Source: an uncultured Rikenellaceae bacterium
GTDB taxonomy: Bacteria > Bacteroidota > Bacteroidia > Bacteroidales > Rikenellaceae
Reading direction: 5' to 3'
Assembly: GCA_947037995.1 (NCBI GenBank)
Contig: CAMQUV010000073.1
Location: 1-6,259 of the forward strand
Length of the DNA: 6,259 nt
Below the pieces are notes generated by a model. That model did not search any database. It had not been told where the DNA came from and saw only the letters and a program-made list of their open reading frames with translations. Position 1 is the stretch's first letter; each line of letters opens with the position of its first letter. Shown here piece after piece: positions 1 to 6,259 of the stretch. Made by a program: the position numbers and the translations under genes.

Positions 1-972
1 TACGCGCTCTGTTATTAGTGGCATTAGTATTTTCTTGTCATTGGCTATCCCTCCTGTAAGAAGAATTGCGTCAATATCACCGTTTAATGTAGTCGCCATT
101 GCCCCAATCATCTTGGCTATATTATAGCACATTGCCGATAGAACTTCGATAGCAAGGGTGTCCCCTTCGTTGTATTTCGCTAGGCAGGCTCGAAGGTCGT
201 TCGAACCGAGGTATGCTACTACTCCTCCTTTTCCATTAACCATCTTTTTCATCTCTTCTATGGTGTATTTGCCGCTAAAGCAAGCCTGTATTACTCCTCC
301 AACTGGCAGAGTGCCAGAGCGTTCGGGTGAGTATGGGCCTTCGCCATCTAGTGCATTATTCACATCAATAACTCGTCCTCTTTGGTGCACCCCAATAGAA
401 ATCCCACCCCCCATATGTGCTACAATAAGGTTCAGCTGTTCGTATGGTTTGCCAATTTTCTTGGCATAGGTTCGTGCAATAGCTTTTTGGTTGAGAGCGT
501 GAAAAATCGAAAGTCTTTTAAACAGTGGGTGGCCGGTGTATCTTGCGAGCGAGCACATTTCGTCAACTACCACAGGGTCAGCAATATACGCTTTGACATC
601 CTTGCCTATTGATTCGGCTAGTTTGTTGGCAATTAGTCCTCCAAGATTAGAGGCGTGCGAGCCATTTTTAGCTTCTGTTAGGTCGGTAATCATTTGTTGA
701 TTTACTTCGTAAATGCCTGATTCAACGGGATATAGGAGTCCCCCACGCCCCACAATTACATTAAGGGTGTTTAGGTCGAATTTCTGTTTGTCAAGAGTTT
801 CTAATATTGCATTTTTACGAAATTCGAACTGCTCGGCTATTGTTTTGAACGATTGCAGGTCTTCGGTCAAATGATAAAGGGTCTCAGTGAAAACTTCCGT
901 TTCGTTTTCATACACAGCAATTTTAGTTGATGTTGAGCCTGGGTTTATGGTCAGTATAAATATTTTTTTCAT
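1..972 (-). CDS. buk: Butyrate kinase, 3' end outside window
   Basis: The reading frame starts at ATG 972 and stays open for 324 codons to the left edge; the family is about 355 residues long, so roughly 30 C-terminal residues are missing. It belongs to the acetokinase group of the ASKHA superfamily and catalyses butyryl phosphate + ADP to butyrate + ATP, the last step of kinase-type butyrate formation. The N-terminal phosphate loop I-N-P-G-S-T-S-T-K at 9-17 has the Pro-Gly-Ser-Thr form of butyrate rather than acetate kinases. Other blocks are G-R-G-G at 75-78, A-D-P-V-V-V-D-E-M at 131-139, A-H-M-G-G-G-I-S at 185-192, G-P-Y-S-P-E-R-S-G-T-L-P at 212-223 and the adenosine-side L-T-G-G-I-A at 305-310. 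Branched-chain acyl phosphates are possible substrates too. The gene upstream is a methyltransferase, not phosphotransbutyrylase; ptb could lie beyond the left edge or elsewhere. The 43-base gap to the methyltransferase is the widest in the window and shows no clear terminator or promoter. Confidence 0.96.
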   Translation of the reverse strand, partial: MKKIFILTINPGSTSTKIAVYENETEVFTETLYHLTEDLQSFKTIAEQFEFRKNAILETLDKQKFDLNTLNVIVGRGGLLYPVESGIYEVNQQMITDLTEAKNGSHASNLGGLIANKLAESIGKDVKAYIADPVVVDEMCSLARYTGHPLFKRLSIFHALNQKAIARTYAKKIGKPYEQLNLIVAHMGGGISIGVHQRGRVIDVNNALDGEGPYSPERSGTLPVGGVIQACFSGKYTIEEMKKMVNGKGGVVAYLGSNDLRACLAKYNEGDTLAIEVLSAMCYNIAKMIGAMATTLNGDIDAILLTGGIANDKKILMPLITERV

Positions 973-1015
973 TGTGTAGTTAAGGGATTGTGGGTTTTTA
1001 TGAAAGTTTAATTTA

Positions 1016-1651
1016 TTATTTTACAGTTGCAATTGTTATTCCGTCTCGCAGTGGTAGCAGCACCATTTCAACGCGAGGGTCCTCGGCTATAAGTTTATTG
1101 AAATCCAATATACCTTTAAGGTATAGGTCTTTTGGGTCAATACTCTCGACTACTTTGCCGCTCCAGAGTGTATTGTCAGCTATTATAACGGTGTCTTTAT
1201 GAACTAAATTCAGGTCGAACAGTGCGTTGTAGTACTGCGGATACTCGCGTTTGTCGGCATCAATGAAAACAAGGTCGAAGGGCTCTTTAAATTGCGTCAT
1301 AATTTGGAGAGCTTCGCCGTGATACTGTTTTATTTTGTTTGTAAGGTTAGCTTTGGCAAAGAATTTTTGGGATAGCGAGAACAGCTCATCATTAATATCA
1401 ATGGTATGCACTTGCCCATTTTCGCCCGTCGCTCTTGCGAGGCAGATTGTAGAATAGCCTGTGAATGTGCCCAGTTCGAGGATTCTGTCGGCTTTTTTTA
1501 TTGTGACCATCAACGAGAGAAAGTCGCCCTGAAGATGTCCCGACAGCATACGTGGTTGCACGGCTCGGAGGTGAGTTTGGCGCGTCAGCTCCTTGAGCAC
1601 GGGGTCGTGTTCTTTGATGTGGTTTTCGATATATTTATATATGTCTTGCAT
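1016..1651 (-). CDS. Class I SAM-dependent O-methyltransferase (COMT/CCoAMT-like, Methyltransf_3 family)
   Basis: This 211-residue enzyme transfers a methyl group from S-adenosylmethionine, probably to a hydroxyl on a catechol-like or other small cytoplasmic acceptor. The SAM-binding motif I is L-E-L-G-T-F-T-G-Y-S-T at 58-68. The acidic residue after strand 2 is D85 (I-D-I-N). The F-D-L-V-F-I-D-A-D-K stretch at 125-134 and A-D-N at 158-160 give D131, D159 and N160, which match the metal ligands of catechol O-methyltransferase (D141, D169, N170); K134 matches its catalytic lysine K144. The C-terminal L-P-L-R-D-G-I-T-I-A at 199-208 is the usual family ending, and the length is typical. All key residues are present, so the enzyme should be active and metal-dependent. 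The substrate cannot be read from sequence, and its neighbours give no pathway. ATG 1651 is 18 bases after the peptidase stop; no Shine-Dalgarno is seen. Confidence 0.94.
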   Translation of the reverse strand: MQDIYKYIENHIKEHDPVLKELTRQTHLRAVQPRMLSGHLQGDFLSLMVTIKKADRILELGTFTGYSTICLARATGENGQVHTIDINDELFSLSQKFFAKANLTNKIKQYHGEALQIMTQFKEPFDLVFIDADKREYPQYYNALFDLNLVHKDTVIIADNTLWSGKVVESIDPKDLYLKGILDFNKLIAEDPRVEMVLLPLRDGITIATVK

Positions 1652-1669
1652 AGTTCTTAATTGTTATAA

Positions 1670-2890
1670 CTATTTGTAGGTCAGTCTACAAAGTGGTTGA
1701 GAGAAGATTTCGTTTGCCGCTGCCATAATATCTGCTGCTGTTAGACTATCGAGTTTTTTATAAATTTGGTCGGTAGTATTGAATTTCCCAAAAGTGACCA
1801 TACTCTTGCCTATTGCGAGCATTAGCCCCTCGCTATTTTCGTTTGATATAATCAGGGAGCTCAGGAATTGGCGTTTGAAAGTGTTGAATTTGGCTGGCGA
1901 AAGTTCTTTTTCGCACAATTCACCTATAATTTTCTCGGTTAATTCGTGTGCCTGTTCATATTTCGGCTCCTCACAGCTGAAGTAAATTGATATTACGCCG
2001 CTGTCGTGGTACGGAGTGTAGTTAGCCTCGACGTTATATGTAAGCGAGCGCTTTTCGCGTAGTGCTTGGTTCAGTAGAGATATGGATGAAGGGCCGCCTA
2101 GAATATTGGTCAGGAACGCTGTAATCATCCTTTTGTTGGAATTGAGCGATGGGGCGTAAGTTCCTATAAGCGAGTGCGTTTGATATGTATTTTTGTTGCG
2201 AGTAATGTCGAAAGCTTCTAACGGCGTAGTTTTTTCGCGTGTAAATTCTCGGGTGCTTTGAGTAATGTGTCCTAGCGATTTGATGGCAATTTCACGAAAG
2301 CGTTTGTGCGTAAAATTTGTGCTTGCTGTGAGGATTATTTGGTCGGTCGTAAAAGTCCTGTTAATGTAGTTTTGGAGCTGCTCGGCGCCCATTTTTTTGA
2401 GTTTTCGCTTGTCGCCCAGAATGTTTCGCCCGAGTGATGTTCCGGCGTAGAGTTGCTCTTCAAAATCGTCAAAAATAAGTTCGGATGGTGTATCTTTATA
2501 TGAGTTGATTTCGTCAATTATTATCTCTTTTTCCGATTCAATATCACGTGGTTTCATTCTTGGTTGGAATATCATTTCGCCAAGCAGGTCAATGGTTCGT
2601 GCAGTGTCTCGGCAGAGTGCGGTGCAGTGTAATACGGTCTCCTCTTTGGTGGTATAGGCATTCAATTCGCCCCCTCGCGACTCGATGAGAGTTGAGATTT
2701 GGTAGGCCGAATGTTTGTTTGTTCCGCGGAATATCATATGTTCGGTGAGGTGCGCCACGCCGTGTTCTTTGTCGAGCTCGTCTCTGGTGCCAGAGCCCAC
2801 AGTAATAGCTAGTTGCGCTACTTGAGAACGGACTTTGCTGTGGACAACTCTGATTCCGCTATCGAGTGTAAATATATCGTAGTTTTCCAT
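1670..2890 (-). CDS. M16 family zinc metallopeptidase (processing-peptidase-like, single-chain type)
   Basis: The 406-residue protein belongs to peptidase family M16 (inverzincins: pitrilysin, mitochondrial processing peptidase). The inverted zinc motif H-x-x-E-H is at 47-51 (HLTEH), with H47 and H51 as zinc ligands and E50 as catalytic base. E127 is the expected third ligand, and E120 sits seven residues before it, as in pitrilysin E162/E169. G-G-E-L-N-A-Y-T-T at 73-81 is a further family block. The second domain (about 165-350) has L-G-G-P at 264-267 and L-R-E-K-R-S-L-T-Y at 277-285, the conserved Arg/Tyr region of the C-terminal half. At this size it is one half-clamshell, so it should act as a dimer; the retained zinc site says it is a catalytic subunit. 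No signal peptide is visible, so it is probably cytoplasmic. The substrate is unknown; short peptides are the family norm. The ATG at 2890 lies 8 bases after uvrA, suggesting co-transcription. Confidence 0.95.
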   Translation of the reverse strand: MENYDIFTLDSGIRVVHSKVRSQVAQLAITVGSGTRDELDKEHGVAHLTEHMIFRGTNKHSAYQISTLIESRGGELNAYTTKEETVLHCTALCRDTARTIDLLGEMIFQPRMKPRDIESEKEIIIDEINSYKDTPSELIFDDFEEQLYAGTSLGRNILGDKRKLKKMGAEQLQNYINRTFTTDQIILTASTNFTHKRFREIAIKSLGHITQSTREFTREKTTPLEAFDITRNKNTYQTHSLIGTYAPSLNSNKRMITAFLTNILGGPSSISLLNQALREKRSLTYNVEANYTPYHDSGVISIYFSCEEPKYEQAHELTEKIIGELCEKELSPAKFNTFKRQFLSSLIISNENSEGLMLAIGKSMVTFGKFNTTDQIYKKLDSLTAADIMAAANEIFSQPLCRLTYK

Positions 2891-2898
2891 AGAATAGT

Positions 2899-5682
2899 TT
2901 AAAATAATGGTTTTAGGTACTCAGACGTATAGCCTTTGCCTGACTCAGCTAACTCGCGAGGAGTCCCCTCGAAAACTAGTTCACCTCCATTTTTACCCCC
3001 GCCTGGGCCGAGGTCGATTACCCAATCCGAACATTTTACAACGTCCATATTATGCTCAATAACAACTACCGTATGCCCTGCATTTATTAGTGAATTGAGT
3101 GATTTAAGCAGTTTTTTTATGTCGTGAAAGTGTAGTCCCGTTGTTGGTTCATCGAAGATGAATAATATTGGTTTTCGTGTGTTCTCTTTGAGTAGGAACG
3201 ACGCCAGTTTGACCCTTTGTGATTCGCCGCCGGAGAGAGTCGATGATGACTGCCCGAGTTTAATGTAGTTAAGCCCCACATCGGCCAATACTTGGAGCTT
3301 GTCAATGACTCTTTCGGCCATTTTTTCGCCCTCGAGTGCTGCCGTGCTAAAGAACCTAATTGCCTCGTCTATAGACATTTCGAGAATATCGTGAATTGAT
3401 TTTTCACGGTATTTTACAGCTAAAATATTGTCTTTGAATCGTTTTCCTTCGCAATGTTCGCACTGAAGGTCTACGTTTGCCATAAATTGCATCTCAACGT
3501 GTATGATTCCTTCGCCTTTGCACTCTTCGCATCGCCCCCCTGCAATGTTGAAAGAGAATGACGAGGGGTCGTAGTTCATCGCTTTGGCCTGTGGTTGCGA
3601 GGCGAAAATCTTGCGGATTTCGTCATAAGCCTTGATGTAAGTTACTGGGTTAGAGCGAAGTGACTTTCCAATAGGGTTTTGGTCGATAAGTTCTACTGAG
3701 GTGATTTGCGACAGGTCTCCTTTGAGTTGGTCGAAGTCGCCGAGTGTGCCACCTAGGTCGAGAATTTCACGGCGTAGGGCAGGGTATAGTATATCGCCAA
3801 CGAGCGATGATTTTCCGCTGCCCGAAACGCCTGTAATACAGGTGAATACGCCCAGAGGTATTTTAACATTAAAGTTTTTTAGGTTGTTGTGTCGCGCTCC
3901 GATTATCTCGATAGAGTTGTTCCACGGACGTGTTTTTTTCGGAGCATTTATCGTCTCAATGCCGAGTAAATACTTAGCAGTAAGGCTATTTTGTGCTTGG
4001 TCAATACCGCTTAGAGGTCCGTTGTAGACTATTTCGCCTCCAAACTCACCAGCTTGCGGGCCTATGTCGATAAGTATGTCAGAGGCTCTCATAATTTCGC
4101 TATCGTGCTCCACAATAATCACGGTGTTTCCAATATCTCGCAGTTGTTTTAGCACTCCGATAAGTCGTTCGGTATCGCGTGGGTGTAGTCCGATGCTTGG
4201 TTCGTCGAGTATGTATAGCGAGCCTACTAGGCTACTACCCAGTGATGTAGCAAGGTTGATTCTCTGTGATTCACCGCCCGAAAGAGTGGAGCTTTGCCTG
4301 TCGAGGTTAAGGTAGTTTAGTCCGACATCGGCGAGGTATTGCAGGCGTGAGGTGATTTCGATAAGTATTCGTTCGGCGATTTTTTTGTCGTGTTTATCGA
4401 GCTTCAATTTCTTGAAAAATTCTTGCAGTTCATTAAGTGGCATAAATACCAGGTCACTCATATTTTTGCCATCCACCAGCACATAGCTAGCCTCTTTTCG
4501 GAGTCTTCCTCCCCCACATTCGGGGCACATACTTTTGCCTGTATATCTCGAAAGCATTACTCTATATTGGATTTTATAGCGTCCTTCTTCTAGCATTTTG
4601 AAGAAAGTGTCGAGACCTTCGAAGTGCTTATTGCCTTTCCAGAGCAGTAGTTTTTCTTTGCGCGAAAATTCATAAAATGGTTTATGAATAGAAATTCCGC
4701 TTTTTTCGCCCGCTAGTATGAGTTGTTCTTTCCATTTGCTCATACTTTCGCCTCTCCAGCAGGCTATTGCGTTATCGAATATAGTTTTCGATTTATCAGG
4801 GATAACCAGGTCCTCATCGATTCCCACAACCTTTCCGTAACCCTCGCATTTAGGGCAAGCGCCGATGGGGTTGTTGAACGAGAACAGGTGGTCGGTAGGT
4901 CTTTCGAACGTTATGCCATCAAGTTCAAAGAGGGTCGAGAATGTTTGCGTTTTGCCTTTTGTATCTTCGATTTCGCAGAACCCTTTTCCAATTGCGAACG
5001 CTTTGGATATACTGTCCATAAGTCGCGTTTTTTGGTCTGCGTCGATTTCTTTAGCGCTGACAGTTCTATCAATAAGTTGCGACCATTTTTGCGCAATAGT
5101 ATCACCTTGGATGAAGTCTTCTATATCAAAAATCTGCCCATTTTGCACAACTTTACTCCCACCGTCCCTTAGTATCAGGGTTAGTTTTTCGATAATTTTG
5201 CTTTCATCATCTATATTTATAGGTGCCGAAATTAGGAGTCTGCTTCCTTCGGGTTGTTTGATTATATATTCCAGTACATCTAGTGTGGTGTGTGCTTTGA
5301 CCTCTTTTTTGCTAACTGGCGATATGGTTTTGCCCACGCGCGCAAAGAGCAGTCTCAGGTAGTCATAGATTTCGGTAGTGGTACCTACAGTAGACCTTGG
5401 GTTTCGTGTATTAACCCTTTGTTCGACAGCGATTGCAGGCGCTAGTCCGGTAATCAGCTCAACGTCGGGTTTCTCTATTTTGCCAAGAAATTGTCGAGCA
5501 TACGCCGACAGGCTCTCGACATAACGCCTCTGCCCCTCGGCAAAAATCGTGTCGAAGGCGAGTGTAGATTTTCCACTTCCTGAGAGCCCCGTAATAATTA
5601 CAAGTTTTCCGTGTGGTATGCTAAGTGAGATATTCTTGAGGTTGTGTACTCGGGCTCCTTTTATTCTTATTTCTTGCTCCAT
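2899..5682 (-). CDS. uvrA: Excinuclease ABC subunit A (UvrA)
   Basis: UvrA is the damage-recognition ATPase of nucleotide excision repair; it dimerises, scans DNA with UvrB and hands the lesion to UvrB for UvrC incision. The protein has 927 residues, close to the usual 940 or so. Two ABC modules are intact: Walker A at 32-40 (GLSGSGKST) and 618-626 (GVSGSGKSS), signatures LSGGESQR at 467-474 and 816-823, Walker B followed by DEP at 489-495 and 839-846. The UvrB-binding region lies at about 118-245, and the insertion domain carries C386-x-x-C389. The C-terminal zinc finger is complete (C718, C721, C741, C744, with 19 residues between the pairs, as in E. coli). The first zinc module is not: C276 and C279 remain, but F252 and D255 replace the expected first pair. 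The protein ends soon after the Y-T-S-E-Y-L-K-P motif and lacks the long glycine-rich tail of E. coli UvrA. It starts at ATG 5682, 32 bases after pyrI, and stops 8 bases before the peptidase gene. Confidence 0.99.
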   Translation of the reverse strand: MEQEIRIKGARVHNLKNISLSIPHGKLVIITGLSGSGKSTLAFDTIFAEGQRRYVESLSAYARQFLGKIEKPDVELITGLAPAIAVEQRVNTRNPRSTVGTTTEIYDYLRLLFARVGKTISPVSKKEVKAHTTLDVLEYIIKQPEGSRLLISAPINIDDESKIIEKLTLILRDGGSKVVQNGQIFDIEDFIQGDTIAQKWSQLIDRTVSAKEIDADQKTRLMDSISKAFAIGKGFCEIEDTKGKTQTFSTLFELDGITFERPTDHLFSFNNPIGACPKCEGYGKVVGIDEDLVIPDKSKTIFDNAIACWRGESMSKWKEQLILAGEKSGISIHKPFYEFSRKEKLLLWKGNKHFEGLDTFFKMLEEGRYKIQYRVMLSRYTGKSMCPECGGGRLRKEASYVLVDGKNMSDLVFMPLNELQEFFKKLKLDKHDKKIAERILIEITSRLQYLADVGLNYLNLDRQSSTLSGGESQRINLATSLGSSLVGSLYILDEPSIGLHPRDTERLIGVLKQLRDIGNTVIIVEHDSEIMRASDILIDIGPQAGEFGGEIVYNGPLSGIDQAQNSLTAKYLLGIETINAPKKTRPWNNSIEIIGARHNNLKNFNVKIPLGVFTCITGVSGSGKSSLVGDILYPALRREILDLGGTLGDFDQLKGDLSQITSVELIDQNPIGKSLRSNPVTYIKAYDEIRKIFASQPQAKAMNYDPSSFSFNIAGGRCEECKGEGIIHVEMQFMANVDLQCEHCEGKRFKDNILAVKYREKSIHDILEMSIDEAIRFFSTAALEGEKMAERVIDKLQVLADVGLNYIKLGQSSSTLSGGESQRVKLASFLLKENTRKPILFIFDEPTTGLHFHDIKKLLKSLNSLINAGHTVVVIEHNMDVVKCSDWVIDLGPGGGKNGGELVFEGTPRELAESGKGYTSEYLKPLF

Positions 5683-5714
5683 TAATTATATGTCTGGTGT
5701 TTTCTGCTGGGGGC

Positions 5715-6191
5715 TTACTTAATGATTTCTATCTGTTCTTGCGTTGTAATTTTCTCACAATACCTGCATTTAAGCGCCATTTCGCCGTGTTGATTCTGGG
5801 TAGTAAATCTGGTAGTAATATTTTCGTGGTTTGTTATACACATTGGGTTGATGCATTTAACGAATCCTTCGACAATAGTTGGAGGTAGGATTTCGCGTTT
5901 TTCGACCACTTTAAACTCTTTAATCATACTAACACGCGCCGAAGGTGCAACGAGCGCTAGGTATGCAAGCTCCTCTTCTTGGCAGTAAATATCTACCATT
6001 TTGATAAGAGCTTTTTTGCCCATTCTTTTGCTATCGAGGTTCATTCCGAAAATCACGGGGTTTGTAGATTCTTCGAGCTTCAGTAGTCTAAGGACTTTAA
6101 ATATAGTATTTGCCGGCAGGTGGTCTATGACAGTCCCATTCTTAATTGCTCTTACTTTGTGTTCTTTGATTGTGTTGATATCGTTTATCAT
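5715..6191 (-). CDS. pyrI: Aspartate carbamoyltransferase regulatory chain
   Basis: This 158-residue protein is the regulatory subunit that binds nucleotide effectors (CTP, UTP, ATP in the enterobacterial enzyme) and assembles with PyrB trimers in the cytoplasm. The N-terminal allosteric domain (about residues 10-105) carries the family signature [12 protein letters not shown] at 15-26 and the G-M-N-L-x-S-x-x-M-G-x-K segment at 49-60. The C-terminal zinc domain has C113, C118, C142 and C145; the spacings of 5, 24 and 3 equal those of E. coli PyrI C109, C114, C138 and C141. K-C-x-Y-C-E-K at 141-147 also matches. Length is normal (E. coli about 153). The ATG at 6191 puts the conserved block at the usual distance from the N-terminus. 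The spacer before it is A-rich with no Shine-Dalgarno. Translation is probably linked to pyrB 13 bases upstream. Whether the effector response matches the E. coli one cannot be told from sequence. Confidence 0.97.
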   Translation of the reverse strand: MINDINTIKEHKVRAIKNGTVIDHLPANTIFKVLRLLKLEESTNPVIFGMNLDSKRMGKKALIKMVDIYCQEEELAYLALVAPSARVSMIKEFKVVEKREILPPTIVEGFVKCINPMCITNHENITTRFTTQNQHGEMALKCRYCEKITTQEQIEIIK

Positions 6192-6204
6192 AGTTTTTCG
6201 GGTC

Positions 6205-6259
6205 TTATTTTTTATTCAAGTTATACAGGTACGAAATTATCGCCATACGTGTATAAACG
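6205..6259 (-). CDS. pyrB: Aspartate carbamoyltransferase catalytic chain, C-terminal end only (5' part outside window)
   Basis: Only the last 17 codons and a TAA stop are in the window. They read VYTRMAIISYLYNLNKK. The stretch before the lysines resembles the C-terminal helix of PyrB proteins, which typically reads like NG-(I/V)-x-x-R-(M/Q)-A-L-L-x-x-x-L; the Arg-Met-Ala core is what I rely on. PyrB is the catalytic chain that condenses carbamoyl phosphate and L-aspartate to N-carbamoyl-aspartate in de novo pyrimidine synthesis. The call is greatly strengthened by context: the stop lies 13 bases before the start of pyrI, the regulatory chain, and pyrB-pyrI is the normal order. The fragment is too short to prove the family on its own, and nothing can be said about active-site residues. 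An alternative is an unrelated short C-terminus that matches by chance, which I think unlikely. Confidence 0.72.
   Translation of the reverse strand, partial: VYTRMAIISYLYNLNKK

Larger units (their letters stand above)
1..6259 (-). other. Co-directional gene block, candidate operon pyrB-pyrI-uvrA-M16-OMT-buk
   Basis: All six genes are read on the minus strand with gaps of 13, 32, 8, 18 and 43 bases and no overlaps. I found no inverted repeat followed by a T-run on the minus strand in these gaps, and no sequence fitting the Bacteroidetes promoter form TAnnTTTG close upstream of any of the starts I checked. Together this fits one long transcript beginning upstream of pyrB, outside the window, though internal promoters inside coding sequence cannot be excluded by eye. 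Apart from pyrB and pyrI the products share no pathway. The opposite strand carries only shadow frames. There is no stretch over 43 bases without a gene. Confidence 0.55.

Noticed and set aside
158..612. Plus-strand open frames of 103 and 76 codons at the left end
   Set aside because: They are antisense to conserved butyrate kinase motifs, including the H-M-G-G-G segment, and their translations are low-complexity shadows.
1..972. Acetate kinase as the identity of the left-edge gene
   Set aside because: The phosphate loop reads N-P-G-S-T-S-T-K and the overall block order follows butyrate kinase; acetate kinases have N-A/C-G-S-S-S and a longer chain.
973..1015. Possible terminator or promoter in the widest gap, before buk
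   Set aside because: I saw no stem-loop with a following T-run on the minus strand and no TAnnTTTG promoter element; 43 bases is compatible with an operon spacer.
2335..2517. Short minus-strand frame inside the M16 gene
   Set aside because: It is an alternative frame of the peptidase gene with no recognisable motif or start context.
3214..4284. Internal repeat: two similar stretches coding LSGGESQR about 1 kb apart
   Set aside because: These are the two ABC signature motifs expected in every UvrA, not a DNA repeat or a duplication peculiar to this genome.
4723..5362. Two long overlapping plus-strand open frames (149 and 165 codons) opposite uvrA
   Set aside because: They lie wholly antisense to well-conserved UvrA codons, overlap each other, show no recognisable domain, and exist because TTCG-rich antisense sequence has few stops.

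Overview
This 6.3 kb window reads as ordinary chromosomal DNA of a Bacteroidetes bacterium, most likely a member of the Bacteroidales. The signs are a separate aspartate carbamoyltransferase regulatory chain (PyrI) behind PyrB, a UvrA of the type that has lost half of its first zinc module, a short single-chain M16 peptidase, a butyrate kinase, moderately AT-rich codon use, and no Shine-Dalgarno sequence before any start codon. The phylum call is an inference from gene content and style; no rRNA gene is present to confirm it.

Every gene lies on the minus strand, so transcription runs from high to low coordinates. In that order: the last 17 codons of pyrB (6259-6205), pyrI (6191-5715), uvrA (5682-2899), a zinc peptidase of family M16 (2890-1670), a class I SAM-dependent O-methyltransferase (1651-1016), and a butyrate kinase gene that runs off the left edge (972-1). 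The gaps between genes are 13, 32, 8, 18 and 43 bases. No gap exceeds 43 bases, and none holds a convincing terminator or promoter, so the block could be one transcript.

Functionally the block is a mix of housekeeping genes: pyrimidine synthesis (PyrB/PyrI complex), nucleotide excision repair (UvrA), proteolysis (M16), a small-molecule methyltransferase of unknown substrate, and fermentative ATP production (butyrate kinase). Only PyrB and PyrI clearly act together; the rest look co-transcribed rather than linked by pathway.

I found no tRNA, rRNA, CRISPR array, insertion sequence, attachment site, toxin-antitoxin or defence gene, and no evidence of a new biological system. The points most worth a second look are the missing cysteine pair in the first UvrA zinc module, the butyrate kinase without its usual phosphotransbutyrylase partner directly upstream, the unusual pyrBI-uvrA linkage, and a strong preference for C over T before GAA codons.
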